NCBI GenBank assembly: GCA_964643255.1 | Contig: CAZXSM010000002.1 | Coordinates: 5,555-69,554 of the forward strand | Source: JAAYRG01 sp964643255 | Lineage (GTDB): Bacteria > Bacillota > Clostridia > Lachnospirales > Lachnospiraceae | Reading direction: 5' to 3' | DNA: 64,000 bases | Shown: positions 33,969-44,010 of the stretch, piece by piece | Layout: the number at the start of each line of letters is the position of its first letter | Numbering within the stretch: the first letter of the stretch is position 1 | Position numbers and translations under genes: made by a program | The notes under the pieces: generated by a model | Told to the model about the DNA's origin: nothing | The model's database searches: none | What the model saw: the letters and a program-made list of their open reading frames with translations, nothing else

Positions 33969-36900
33969 TCACTTAAGGGTTTTGTTAGCAACTGATAGCA
34001 TTAATTTAATTCTGTTTTCTTGATTCACATTTGACAAGCCGGGATCATAATCAATTGCCGATATATTTGCATGGGGATACTTAGCTTTTATTGCCTTAAT
34101 CATCCCTCTTCCACTTATATGATTAGGCAAGCAGCCCAAGGGTTGAATACATAGAATATTATCGATTCCTTGTTCTAGGTATTCTAACATTTCAGCAGGA
34201 ATTAACCAACCTTCACCTGTATGATTACCTATGGAAAGGATTTGGGAACCTAAGCTTGCTAGTTCATCTATAGGTCTTGGTGGAGTAAACCTATTGCTTA
34301 AGCTTAATCCTTCTATTGTAGACCTTCTGTAATAATCCAAATAGTTAATAGCAACTTTGGACGCTTGTTTTTTAATCCTGCTGCCGGCTAGGTATTTGTT
34401 TTTAAAGTCTGCATTGTACAGGGAATAATAGAAGAAGTCTATTAAGTCAGGCATAACAACTTCTGCTCCACTCTTTTCTATACTTGTAATAATATTATCA
34501 TTAGCTATTGGGTGATATTTTGCAAATATTTCCCCTACTACTGCTACTTTAGGCTTATTAATATCATTAATTTCTAAGTTGTCGAATTCATATATTATAT
34601 CTTTAATTGATTTATCAAATATATGTTTATTACCTCTTGTAAGAATGATTTTCGCCTTCTCATTCCATTTATAATATAAATTTAAAGCTGAACCAGGAAC
34701 TTTTTCGTAAGGTCTTGTTCTATATAAAACCTTCATAAATAAGTCCCCGTATATTATAGCTTGAATAAGTCTATTAACAAGGTTTGGTGTGTATACAAAT
34801 CCTGGTTGTTTCCCTAGACCAACAATATTTAGGGAAATTATTGACACATTTTCAAAGCCAGCTTGTTTTAATGCTAACTCAAGAAAGGGAATATAGTTTG
34901 TTGCTCTACAACCACCACCTGTTTGGGTGAGTATTATTGATGTTGTATCGGGGTCATATTTACCTGATTGCAAGGCCCTTATTATTTGTCCTACTATCAA
35001 TATAGCGGGATAACACACATCATTGTTGACATACTTTAATCCAACATTTGTATCATCATTATTTGGTTGAAGAACTTCTAGTTTATAACCACTTGCCCTA
35101 GCTGCTTCCTCTACTAATTCAAAATGTATTGGAGACATTTGTGGTGCAAGTATAGTATCTGTTTGCTTTCTCCTCCTATCAAAGATTGGATATCCAGAGC
35201 CTAAATCATGTTTTTCTGCTATATATTTATTCTTTGATCTGTCTCTTATAGCAGCCTTAAGTGATCTTATCCTAATTTTAGCTGCCCCTAGATTCTTACC
35301 TTCATCTATTTTTATTAAAGTGTACATTTTCCCGGCACTTGCAAGCATGACAGCAAGTTGGTCAGAAGTTATGGAATCCAGGCCACAACCAAAAGAATTA
35401 AGTTGTAACAGTTCTAAATTGGACTCATCTATCACACTTTGTGCTGCTCTGTATATCCTTGAATTATAGGCCCACTGGTCAACAATTCTTAGGTCTCCTT
35501 TAAGCTCCGAAAGATCAGAGACGCTATCTTCAGATAAAACAGCAAATCCTAGTGAATTAATAAGTTCAGGAATTCCATGATTGATTTCAGGATCCACATG
35601 GTAGGGTTTACCACATAAGACAATTCCTTTTTTACCCCTTTGATTTAGATAGTTTATAGCTTTTTTGCCTACTTTTCTTATATCATCTTGATAAGCCTTT
35701 TGCTCCTTTATTGCTAATGAAAGGGCATATTTGACTTCTATAATATTTAACTTATATTTAGTAAAGCTTTCAACTATCCGTCTTGCCAATAGGTCTTCAT
35801 TATCTAAAGATATAAAAGGATTTATAAATTCTATATCTTCATCTTGGATTTGGTCAATATTGTTTTTTAATACTTCTCCATAGGATATAACAATTGGACA
35901 ATTATAATGGTTATCAACGTCTTTATATTCCTGCTTTTCATAAAATACAGATGGGAAAAATATAGTTTTAATTCCCCTATCAATTAAATCCAAAACATGG
36001 CCATGGGCTATTTTAGCTGGATAACATACTGATTCTGCAGGAATAGTATCAAGACCCCTTTCATATAGCTTCTTTGATGATGACCTTGATAATTCAACCC
36101 TGAAGCCTAGATTAGTGAGCAAGGTAAACCATAAGGGATAGTTCTCATAAATTCCTAGTACTCTTGGAATACCAATTACTCCTCTACCTGCCTTCTCATA
36201 AGCTAAAGGTTTATAATTGAAAACCCTTCTATACTTGTATTTATATAGGTTTATTGCCTTTTCATCACTTTTCTTTTTATTTCCTAGTCCGTTTTCACAC
36301 CGGTTTCCGGATATAAACTTGTCTTTATTAGAAAACACATTAACTGTTAGCAAACAATTGTTACCACAGCCTTTACACCTGGTAAATGTTTTCTTGACTG
36401 ATAGATTTTCTAGGTCTTTTAAAGATAAGAGTCTTGTTTTATTATCAAATTCATTTACATTTTCATAATACCTTTCTCTAGCAATTAATGCTGCTCCAAA
36501 AGCACCCATTATTCCTGATATGTCAGGTCTAATTACTTGTCTCCCACTAAGTAATTCAAAACACCTAAGTACTCCATCATTTAAGAAGGTTCCCCCAGAT
36601 ACAACTATTCTTTGTCCCAAATCTTCTTTATCACGTAGTTTAATAACTTTATATAGAGCATTCTTAACTACTGAATAAGATAAACCTGCAGATATATCAT
36701 TAGAGTTTGCCCCTTCCTTTTGGGCTTGTTTTACTCTGGAATTCATAAATACTGTACATTTTGATCCTAAGTCAACTGGTTCCTTTGCTATAGTTGCAGC
36801 AGTGGCAAAATCTTCGACTGACATCTTAAGAGAGGATGCAAAACCTTCTATAAATGAACCACACCCTGAGGAACAAGCTTCATTTAGAAGTATGTTATCT

Positions 36901-38201
36901 ATAGTACCATTTTTAATCCGCATACATTTCATGTCTTGCCCACCTATATCAATTATAAAGTCTACTCCAGGAAGGAAATAATCTGCTGCCCTATAATGAC
37001 ATAAGGTTTCTATTTCACCCAGATCAATTCTAAGGGCTGCTTTAATAAATGCTTCACCATAGCCAGTTACAGCACTATAGGCAATCTCTGCTTCTTTATT
37101 AAGCTTGCTATATATTTCCTTTATCCTTGCAATTAAATGGCTAAGAGGGTCTCCGTGGTTATTATCATAATAGTGATAAAGAAGTTCCCCCTTATCTCCA
37201 ATTAAAACAAGCTTGACGGTGGTAGAACCCGAATCTATTCCTAAAAATGTTTTGCCCTTATAATCTTCTAGATTTTGTTTTTTTACACTAGTAGTATTAT
37301 GCCTTTTTATAAAATCATCGTATTCTTCTTTGTTATTAAATAAAGGAGGTAATCTGTTTACATCTTCATCTTTAATATTTTTTATGTCTTTTATTTTATT
37401 TAATATATCTTCCAAGTATCTTATTTGCCCTTTATAAGATAAATATGCAGCACCTATTGCTGGAAATAACTGAGAATTATCTGGAAGTATAAGATTTTCA
37501 TCCTTTAAACCTAAAGTTTCTTTAAATCTCTTTCCTAATTCAGATAAAAAGTATAAGGGCCCACCTAATAAGGCAACATTACCCTTAATAGGTCTTCCTT
37601 GAGCAAGTCCACCTATTGTTTGGTTTACTACTGCTTGAAATATGGAAGCAGCTATATCTTCTTTTCTTGCCCCATCATTTAGTAGAGGTTGTATATCAGT
37701 TTTAGCAAACACTCCACATCTAGATGCTATAGGATAAATAATTTGGTATCCCTTAGCCAATTCATTAAGACCACCAGCATCGGTATCAAGAAGGGATGCC
37801 ATCTGGTCTATAAATGCGCCAGTTCCTCCTGCACAAGACCCATTCATTCTTTGGTCCATACTGCCTCTAAAATAGGTTATTTTGGCATCTTCTCCCCCTA
37901 GCTCGACTGCTACATCAGTTTGAGGTATTAACTCCTTTACTGCCTTACTACATGAAATAACTTCTTGTTCAAATGGTATATCAAGCCATTTTGAAACTGA
38001 TATTCCTCCTGAACCTGTAATACATATTTTACAAGGTATGTTGCCAAGAGCCTCATAAGAATTAATGACCATCTTGGTCATAGTACTTTTTATATCTGAT
38101 AAATGTCTTTTATATTCATTATAAATAAGTTTATTGTCATCATTTAAGACTACTAATTTGATTGTTGTAGAACCTATGTCAAAACCAATTTTGTAATACA
38201 T
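33969..38201 (-). CDS. Large 2-hydroxyacyl-CoA dehydratase activase-family protein
   Basis: A 1410-residue protein made of two ASKHA ATPase domains of the BcrAD/BadFG type (first from YKIGFDIGSTTIKLVVL; second near 325 from FLGIDSGSTTVKLVLIG, each with GGQD/GGED phosphate loops and Cys motifs NEACSSGCGSFIEGF and GSCAGGTGAFIDQM), then a DUF2229-like CoA-dehydratase region with conserved cysteines (CKGCGNNC). Activases of this family carry a [4Fe-4S] cluster and drive an electron at low potential into 2-hydroxyacyl-CoA dehydratases using ATP. No dehydratase subunit genes flank it. Giant homologues are common in clostridia and their substrate is unknown. Confidence 0.9.
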   Translation of the reverse strand: MYYKIGFDIGSTTIKLVVLNDDNKLIYNEYKRHLSDIKSTMTKMVINSYEALGNIPCKICITGSGGISVSKWLDIPFEQEVISCSKAVKELIPQTDVAVELGGEDAKITYFRGSMDQRMNGSCAGGTGAFIDQMASLLDTDAGGLNELAKGYQIIYPIASRCGVFAKTDIQPLLNDGARKEDIAASIFQAVVNQTIGGLAQGRPIKGNVALLGGPLYFLSELGKRFKETLGLKDENLILPDNSQLFPAIGAAYLSYKGQIRYLEDILNKIKDIKNIKDEDVNRLPPLFNNKEEYDDFIKRHNTTSVKKQNLEDYKGKTFLGIDSGSTTVKLVLIGDKGELLYHYYDNNHGDPLSHLIARIKEIYSKLNKEAEIAYSAVTGYGEAFIKAALRIDLGEIETLCHYRAADYFLPGVDFIIDIGGQDMKCMRIKNGTIDNILLNEACSSGCGSFIEGFASSLKMSVEDFATAATIAKEPVDLGSKCTVFMNSRVKQAQKEGANSNDISAGLSYSVVKNALYKVIKLRDKEDLGQRIVVSGGTFLNDGVLRCFELLSGRQVIRPDISGIMGAFGAALIARERYYENVNEFDNKTRLLSLKDLENLSVKKTFTRCKGCGNNCLLTVNVFSNKDKFISGNRCENGLGNKKKSDEKAINLYKYKYRRVFNYKPLAYEKAGRGVIGIPRVLGIYENYPLWFTLLTNLGFRVELSRSSSKKLYERGLDTIPAESVCYPAKIAHGHVLDLIDRGIKTIFFPSVFYEKQEYKDVDNHYNCPIVISYGEVLKNNIDQIQDEDIEFINPFISLDNEDLLARRIVESFTKYKLNIIEVKYALSLAIKEQKAYQDDIRKVGKKAINYLNQRGKKGIVLCGKPYHVDPEINHGIPELINSLGFAVLSEDSVSDLSELKGDLRIVDQWAYNSRIYRAAQSVIDESNLELLQLNSFGCGLDSITSDQLAVMLASAGKMYTLIKIDEGKNLGAAKIRIRSLKAAIRDRSKNKYIAEKHDLGSGYPIFDRRRKQTDTILAPQMSPIHFELVEEAARASGYKLEVLQPNNDDTNVGLKYVNNDVCYPAILIVGQIIRALQSGKYDPDTTSIILTQTGGGCRATNYIPFLELALKQAGFENVSIISLNIVGLGKQPGFVYTPNLVNRLIQAIIYGDLFMKVLYRTRPYEKVPGSALNLYYKWNEKAKIILTRGNKHIFDKSIKDIIYEFDNLEINDINKPKVAVVGEIFAKYHPIANDNIITSIEKSGAEVVMPDLIDFFYYSLYNADFKNKYLAGSRIKKQASKVAINYLDYYRRSTIEGLSLSNRFTPPRPIDELASLGSQILSIGNHTGEGWLIPAEMLEYLEQGIDNILCIQPLGCLPNHISGRGMIKAIKAKYPHANISAIDYDPGLSNVNQENRIKLMLSVANKTLK

Positions 38202-38310
38202 TATTTTCTCCTATTTTCCATTATAATAAAGTATACATTTACTTATTGTTTCCCTAAGATGGTAAATTCATTCTTAATTAATTTAATGGTTTTGTTAATA
38301 TAGGAAATAA

Positions 38311-38357
38311 AAAAGCTGGAATACAAGTTAAAAATTCTTCTTGCATTCCAGCTTTTA
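38311..38357 (-). terminator. msrA terminator
   Basis: Stem AAAAGCTGGAAT ... ATTCCAGCTTTT with an inner CAAG/CTTG, just after the msrA stop. Confidence 0.82.
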
Positions 38358-38380
38358 ATTAATTTTGTTATTGATATATA

Positions 38381-38893
38381 TTATAACTTTTTAACATTTT
38401 CAATTTGCTCTCTAGAGATATGACAGTATCCGTGAGGATTTTTTTCTAAATAATCTTGGTGATATTCCTCTGCTGAATAATAATTTTCTAAGGGCTCTAC
38501 TTCAATTGCTATAGGTGCATCATATTTCTTTTGTAATTCATTTATTGAAGATTCAATAAGTTTTAAATCTCCTTGGTCTACATAATATATTCCTGTCCTA
38601 TACTGAGGTCCTACATCCCCACCTTGCCTGTTTACTGAAGTTGGGTCTATCACATCATAATATAGACTTAGTAGTTTCTTAAGCTCAAGCTTATCTCCAT
38701 CATATATAACCTTAACTGCCTCAGCATGTCCAGTGTTGTTATGGCTTACTTCTTCATAAGTAGGGTTTTCAGTGTCTCCATTTGCATAGCCTACCTCTGT
38801 CTTTATAACACCATTAATTGCCTGGAAATACATTTCTGTTCCCCAAAAGCATCCACCTGCTAAATATATTTCTCTATAATTATTTTTCTCCAT
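38381..38893 (-). CDS. msrA: Peptide methionine sulfoxide reductase MsrA
   Basis: A 170-residue MsrA with LAGGCFWGTEMYFQ (catalytic Cys15), GYANGDTENPTYEEV and HAEAVKVIYD; the C-terminal YHQDYLEKNPHGYCHIS is conserved. It reduces methionine-S-sulfoxide in proteins. ATG 38893 is chosen because AAAGGAG lies seven bases before it; the eight-codon extension to 38917 would start inside the preceding gene. That ribosome site is the very end of ogg, four bases away, so the two are translationally coupled. Confidence 0.95.
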   Translation of the reverse strand: MEKNNYREIYLAGGCFWGTEMYFQAINGVIKTEVGYANGDTENPTYEEVSHNNTGHAEAVKVIYDGDKLELKKLLSLYYDVIDPTSVNRQGGDVGPQYRTGIYYVDQGDLKLIESSINELQKKYDAPIAIEVEPLENYYSAEEYHQDYLEKNPHGYCHISREQIENVKKL

Positions 38894-38897
38894 AATA

Positions 38898-39716
38898 TCA
38901 CTCCTTTTCATATCCATACCGCATATAATAAAACATGTACTGTTGGACTATTCCCGCATAACCTTCATATTTATCCCAACCAAAATCATTGTCATATATT
39001 TCTTCTAGGGTTTTCTTTATCCACACATCTACTGGAACCATATCTAAATGATGTAAACCAAATAGAGATATGCAATTTGCTACTTTGGGTCCAACTCCAT
39101 ATATCTTATTTAGTTCCTTAAATGCTTGGTCATGATCCATTGCCTTTAGTGAATTCAAGTCTAATTCTCCACTAGCAACTATTTGGGCTGCATTTTGTAT
39201 ATACTTATCTCTATATCCCACCTTAGCTTCTTTTAGTCCTCTAAGACTTGCTATACTTAGAGCCTTGGGACTTGGAAATGTATAATATGTAATATTGCCA
39301 TTTGTTTTCTTTTGGCCATACATTTTAGAAATTGTTTCTATACTAGACTTTATAGCTGGTATATTCTTGTTCTGAGAAATTATAAAGCTTATAAGTACTT
39401 CAAATGGCTCTTGCTGTAATATTCTTATGCCACTTCCAAAACTTGCAGCATCTGATAAAAATTCATCATCTCCATTAATTAGACTATTACAAACTGCTCC
39501 ATAGTCATAAGCTAAATCAAAGTAATTATACCATATGTCTTCAAATTCATCCCTAGCACAACTTATATCTATGCTAGTCTCATTGATTTGCTTAAGAGTA
39601 GTGTATCTATTATAAGCAATCAAACTATATGTATTATCATCTATTTCATTCATCCTAAAACATTGGCCAGAATCAGCAATCTGTTTAAGATTTAAGTTAT
39701 CTGCTTCAAAAATCAT
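38898..39716 (-). CDS. ogg: 8-oxoguanine DNA glycosylase (OGG family)
   Basis: A 272-residue DNA glycosylase. The N-terminal OGG domain precedes an HhH-GPD core with IYGVGPKVANCISLFGL (helix-hairpin-helix with the catalytic Lys) and MVPVDVWIKKT (Asp). It excises 8-oxoG and nicks the DNA. Coupled to msrA, it gives a two-gene unit repairing oxidised DNA and protein. Confidence 0.93.
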   Translation of the reverse strand: MIFEADNLNLKQIADSGQCFRMNEIDDNTYSLIAYNRYTTLKQINETSIDISCARDEFEDIWYNYFDLAYDYGAVCNSLINGDDEFLSDAASFGSGIRILQQEPFEVLISFIISQNKNIPAIKSSIETISKMYGQKKTNGNITYYTFPSPKALSIASLRGLKEAKVGYRDKYIQNAAQIVASGELDLNSLKAMDHDQAFKELNKIYGVGPKVANCISLFGLHHLDMVPVDVWIKKTLEEIYDNDFGWDKYEGYAGIVQQYMFYYMRYGYEKE

Positions 39717-39826
39717 TAGTTTCCTCTCTAATTATCAATATCTATAAGTTAATTAGATTTTACTTTATCTTAGAGAAAAAATCAATCTATCAGATTTATT
39801 ACACAAGATGGATAGAGGTTAGTCTC

Positions 39827-42133
39827 TTACAATCCAAGCCTAACCTCTACAGTATAATCCAAGTCATCAAGAAATTCATCATTTTTGTCTTTATAGTCTA
39901 ACCATAAATCCTTATGCCCATATGTCCGCCTATACAAATTAAGAAAGTCTACATGATTTTCTTTTGATATTTCTTCAATAAGTGCTCCTATCCTATACTC
40001 CATATAAGCATTACATTCAAAGTTTATTTGTTCCAAGTTTTCCTTATATGAAGCATCAAGTCGGTTTCCTAGTTTTTCTAAACCCCTCTCTAATTCCCCA
40101 TCTCCATCTATTCTAAGAACCATAAAAGGTTTATTATCTACTTGATCAAATTCTATAGTTTGATCTATCTTATTAATTTTAAGACTATACTTTACATTTC
40201 CAGACTCATCTTCTATAAAAAACCGACTACTATCTCCATAGCCTTTTGCCATATTAATATATTCATTTTCATCTTTTCCTGTTTCATAGGCCAATATACC
40301 GTCCTTTATGAAGCCATTACCATTAACTACAACACTTTCATCTTCTAGGGCTATTATAGGTGTTTTAGCCACAAGATTACTTTCATTTTTGCTTAAGAGA
40401 AGATCTTGAAGTTTCACCTTTTCTCTTCCTTTATTATTTACATTTATAAGATATAATTGATGCAGGTGATTTCCTATACCCTTTTCAACTTTACCATTCA
40501 TATTCATTATGTCTTCTGCACTTGCATCTGACATAAATATTAAGGTGTTTCTACTAATTTCATAACGATTTTCCACATAAGATAAAAATTCATAGTAAGT
40601 TTCCTTGTTTTCTAGTAGGCCTCTTCCAAATACTATCACTTGTAAATGGCTAAAATCAATTCTTTTATTGCCTTCATTTATATAGTCTTCTTCGATTTGG
40701 TAGAAGTCATTACCTGTCATTACCTTGATTAACTTTTCCTTTTCTTCTGCTTGGCTACTACCTTGATCTGTATATGCAGGTAAATCTGGAGATTCTAAGG
40801 ATAAACTTATTTGACCATCTTGATAATCAAGACCTAGAGCTTGAATAAAGTTTCTATCTTCAATTTCTGTCATGTCGCTACAGGCTGTTAATAAAGACAT
40901 GAGTATTATTAAAGCAAGAAGACTTAATCTACTAACACTTTTCCCTCTTTCTTTCCCTATTTTCATATTATTTTTGGCCATTTGTGTATAATCCCTTATC
41001 TTCCCGATAATTACAATAATAAGTGGTATTATAATTGAACCGGGCATTGCTATAAAGGTCATGTACTTTTCAAAATACCAGAAATATACTTCTATATCCA
41101 GAGGAATACTACATGCTGCAAATAATAAAAGTATAAATGGCAGTATCATATAGTTCTTAGACTTTAGATTATACATGTCTTTACTTATTGTAAGCATATA
41201 GTATAAAAATCCGCTAGTAAGTGTGAAAATACTTAGCATCCATATAGAAATCATAAGGGCATCATGTCGTTCCAAAAAGCCACCTGGCATGTCTACAATC
41301 TGAATCATATTTACTGTAGACCATAACTTTCTTCTTGTGTCATTTACCCCTAGAATACCTACAGTCACAACATATAGGAGTATATCTATTATGCCTACTA
41401 TTGCTAATGCATTTAATATATAATTTAAGTTACTATCCTTAAATAACTTAAATGCCTTTTCTTGTTTACTATTGTATTTATGCTCTGGTGGGCTTTTAAC
41501 TGCCTTATCTTGAATATTGTAACTCGAAAACAAGAGAAACTCTAAGGTTGTAAATGTAATAAAAACTAGGTAACCTCCGTATATAATCTCACTGGTTGAC
41601 TCTGTTAATAATGGTAGCAGGTTAGCTAGGTCAATACTTGCCAGTCCAAATACTAGCAAAATCGAGCTAGGAATCAAAACTATAAAGTAAAGTATTTCTG
41701 TTATTCTAGCCCTAACTTCAAATCCTTTAGAGGCAGAATATGCAGATAATATTAATAATAAAAGAATTATTAACCTAACATCTGTATCTTCTAAAAGAGT
41801 TTCTTCAATTACTTCTGCAAACAAACGCCCACATAGTACTAAGCAGGCAAAGTATTTTATTATATAAAATGCCCCAACTATATAAGCGATAATACTACCA
41901 CATTTTTTCTTTGTATATTCCATAAAGTTTCCAGACATGTGTTTAGATATAAATCCAATAAAGATAATAAATAAAAGGGCTAGAAACAATCCTATAATAA
42001 TTGATATTAAACCGTCTCTGCCAGCATTTGCTACTACTATCCTAGGAATCATTAAGGCTGATATACTAAATACATTAAAGACCATTAGTCTTTTCATTTG
42101 TCTGCGAGAAATCTTTTCATTATCTATATACAT
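39827..42133 (-). CDS. Fused germinant receptor protein: GerB-type permease joined to GerC-type lipoprotein
   Basis: A 768-residue ORF with two normally separate subunits. Residues 1-380 are a ten-helix GerAB/spore permease domain (amino-acid/APC-like, starting KISRRQMKRLMVFNVFSISALMI). Residues 381-402 are a basic linker. Residues 403-417 form a lipoprotein h-region, and LTAC puts the lipidated Cys at 418, followed by a GerAC (Ger(x)C) domain: DMTEIEDRNFIQALGLDYQDG at its start and the family C-terminus. No stop or frameshift lies between the parts. Its start follows GGAAGGT, 36 bases after gerA. Spore germinant receptors need A, B and C subunits; here B and C are one gene. Internal ATGs at 385 and 390 lack a good ribosome site. 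Confidence 0.9.
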   Translation of the reverse strand: MYIDNEKISRRQMKRLMVFNVFSISALMIPRIVVANAGRDGLISIIIGLFLALLFIIFIGFISKHMSGNFMEYTKKKCGSIIAYIVGAFYIIKYFACLVLCGRLFAEVIEETLLEDTDVRLIILLLLILSAYSASKGFEVRARITEILYFIVLIPSSILLVFGLASIDLANLLPLLTESTSEIIYGGYLVFITFTTLEFLLFSSYNIQDKAVKSPPEHKYNSKQEKAFKLFKDSNLNYILNALAIVGIIDILLYVVTVGILGVNDTRRKLWSTVNMIQIVDMPGGFLERHDALMISIWMLSIFTLTSGFLYYMLTISKDMYNLKSKNYMILPFILLLFAACSIPLDIEVYFWYFEKYMTFIAMPGSIIIPLIIVIIGKIRDYTQMAKNNMKIGKERGKSVSRLSLLALIILMSLLTACSDMTEIEDRNFIQALGLDYQDGQISLSLESPDLPAYTDQGSSQAEEKEKLIKVMTGNDFYQIEEDYINEGNKRIDFSHLQVIVFGRGLLENKETYYEFLSYVENRYEISRNTLIFMSDASAEDIMNMNGKVEKGIGNHLHQLYLINVNNKGREKVKLQDLLLSKNESNLVAKTPIIALEDESVVVNGNGFIKDGILAYETGKDENEYINMAKGYGDSSRFFIEDESGNVKYSLKINKIDQTIEFDQVDNKPFMVLRIDGDGELERGLEKLGNRLDASYKENLEQINFECNAYMEYRIGALIEEISKENHVDFLNLYRRTYGHKDLWLDYKDKNDEFLDDLDYTVEVRLGL

Positions 42134-42169
42134 CTTATACCTTCCATATAAAATACTTTTGTCTATTAT

Positions 42170-43705
42170 CTAATTACTATTTGCTTGATTGTTCTTGTTT
42201 TTTACCAAACGGACCCTTTCTTCTTCTCTAGCAAAGGAAGGACGGTTAGTCATCTTCTTTAATGGAAACCTTATTATAGAGTCCCTACCATCGCTACCAC
42301 CTCTTATTCCTGACCCAACATATGGTGAAAGATAAGGTACTCCAAAGCTACTAAGTCCTGCCAAATGAATTAGTAAGAACATTAAGCTCAATACAAATCC
42401 GTACAAACCTAAAAAAGCCGATAATATTATACTGAAAAACCTTATTATCCTAAAAGATGAGGCAAATGCTTCATTAGGTATGGTAAAAGCAGAAATTGCT
42501 GTTAGGGCAACTATAATAACTACCATAGGACTTACTAGATTAGCATTAACTGCCGCATCACCTATAACTAAACCACCAACTATTCCAAGCATACTTCCCA
42601 TAGGTCCAGGAAGCCTTACTCCTGCCTCTAATAACATTTCAAAGGCTAGTTCCATAACTATAACTTCAATCAATACTGAAAATGGAACCCCGTCTCTGGC
42701 AGCTGCAAAAGATAAGGAAAGGGCCGGTGATAGAAGTTCAGGTTGATAATTAACCACTGCTATATATAAACCTGGTAAGAACATTGTCAAAAATGAGCCT
42801 ATATATCTAAGTATTCTAACTACTGTTGCAATCTGCCACCTATTATAAGTATCATCTGATGCCTGATAAAAGGAATTAAGGGTGGCAGGTATTATTAAAA
42901 CTGTGGAGGAGTTATCAACTATTATTACTATTCTTCCCTCTATAATTGCTGAAGCTGCCTTATCAGGTCTTTCAGTTGCTTGAATTTCCGGAAATGGAGA
43001 ATGTGGATTATTCTCCATTAATTGCTCTAGCATTCCACTATCAAATATTCCATCAATTTTATATTCTTTAATTTTACTTTCTACTTCTTTAAGAATCTTT
43101 GGTTCTACTACACCATCTAGATAAACCATGGCTACATCAGTAAGAGTTCTGGTCCCAACCTTAAACTGTTTCATTTTCATATTAGAGTCTTTAACTCTTC
43201 TTCTTAGCAAGACTCTGTTTAAATATAAGGCTTCAGTAAAACCTTCCTTGGAACCGCGAAGGGCCACTTCATTCTCACTTGTTTGGATTCCCCGGCTAGA
43301 CATGCCCCTAACCGATACCCTAATAGCTTGATCATAACCATCAACAAATATCATTGTATCTCCGCCAAATATAAATGTCATGGCATCGGCCATATTTTCG
43401 GCTACTGCAACATCTGCTGATCTTAATCCCCTATTCTTAATATAATTTAAATGATCGGAATCGGGCATTTCATCCATTTCATATATTAGATACCTAAGTG
43501 TATCTTCTTCTAATAAGGTCTTGTCTACCATGTTATCAATATATACAAAATATATATCTACTTTGTTCTTACCGCCAATTGTAAAGTGTCTTTTAACAAA
43601 ATCATCGCAGTCCTTAGTTAAAGCATCGACGGTCTGAATTGTAGTATTTAAATCCTTTGATATTGTTGCAATTATTCGGTTGTATCTGTCATGTAAAGGG
43701 GTCAT
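42170..43705 (-). CDS. Spore germination receptor subunit A (GerAA/GerKA type)
   Basis: A 511-residue GerA-family protein: a soluble N-terminal half with DGYDQAIRVSVRGMSSRGIQ and RRRVKDSNMKMKQF, then four to five membrane helices in the C-terminal half (GPMGSMLGIVGGLVIGDAAV is a family hallmark). It forms a germinant receptor in the spore inner membrane with B and C subunits, here a single fused protein encoded 36 bases downstream. Germinant unknown. Bases 43706-43886 upstream hold only AT-rich sequence. Confidence 0.95.
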   Translation of the reverse strand: MTPLHDRYNRIIATISKDLNTTIQTVDALTKDCDDFVKRHFTIGGKNKVDIYFVYIDNMVDKTLLEEDTLRYLIYEMDEMPDSDHLNYIKNRGLRSADVAVAENMADAMTFIFGGDTMIFVDGYDQAIRVSVRGMSSRGIQTSENEVALRGSKEGFTEALYLNRVLLRRRVKDSNMKMKQFKVGTRTLTDVAMVYLDGVVEPKILKEVESKIKEYKIDGIFDSGMLEQLMENNPHSPFPEIQATERPDKAASAIIEGRIVIIVDNSSTVLIIPATLNSFYQASDDTYNRWQIATVVRILRYIGSFLTMFLPGLYIAVVNYQPELLSPALSLSFAAARDGVPFSVLIEVIVMELAFEMLLEAGVRLPGPMGSMLGIVGGLVIGDAAVNANLVSPMVVIIVALTAISAFTIPNEAFASSFRIIRFFSIILSAFLGLYGFVLSLMFLLIHLAGLSSFGVPYLSPYVGSGIRGGSDGRDSIIRFPLKKMTNRPSFAREEERVRLVKNKNNQANSN

Positions 43706-43886
43706 AAAAATGTCCTTTCATATATTTAATTTAGGTTTGGGAACTTACTATATTCTACCGGAGTTAGGCTAATACTTTAGTATTATTACCTTAGATATAT
43801 GTTTTTATTCTTACAATGGAAGCCTTTTCTTAGGAAATGGTATTATATATGGAATTGTATATTAGATAAATCTTGAGAAGAAAAAA

Positions 43887-43947
43887 TGCCACCAAGAGTA
43901 TTGAGGTAATCAAATTAGTTTTGATTACTTCAATACTCTTGGTGGCA
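43887..43947. terminator. 28-bp near-perfect hairpin, terminator of scpB
   Basis: Arms 43887-43914 and 43920-43947 (beginning TGCCACCAAGAGTATTG) pair at 28 positions with one G-U and a five-base loop. Reading the minus strand, a T6 run follows; reading plus, GTTTTTC follows. It ends scpB transcription and may block read-through into gerA. Confidence 0.85.
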
Positions 43948-44010
43948 CTTGTTTTTCTTGATAAACACACTTATATTTATATATTCTATTATGTATAAGA
44001 TTCAAACTAT

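Noticed and set aside
38202..38310. A small gene between the activase and msrA
   Set aside because: Only AT-rich sequence without an ORF or ribosome site.
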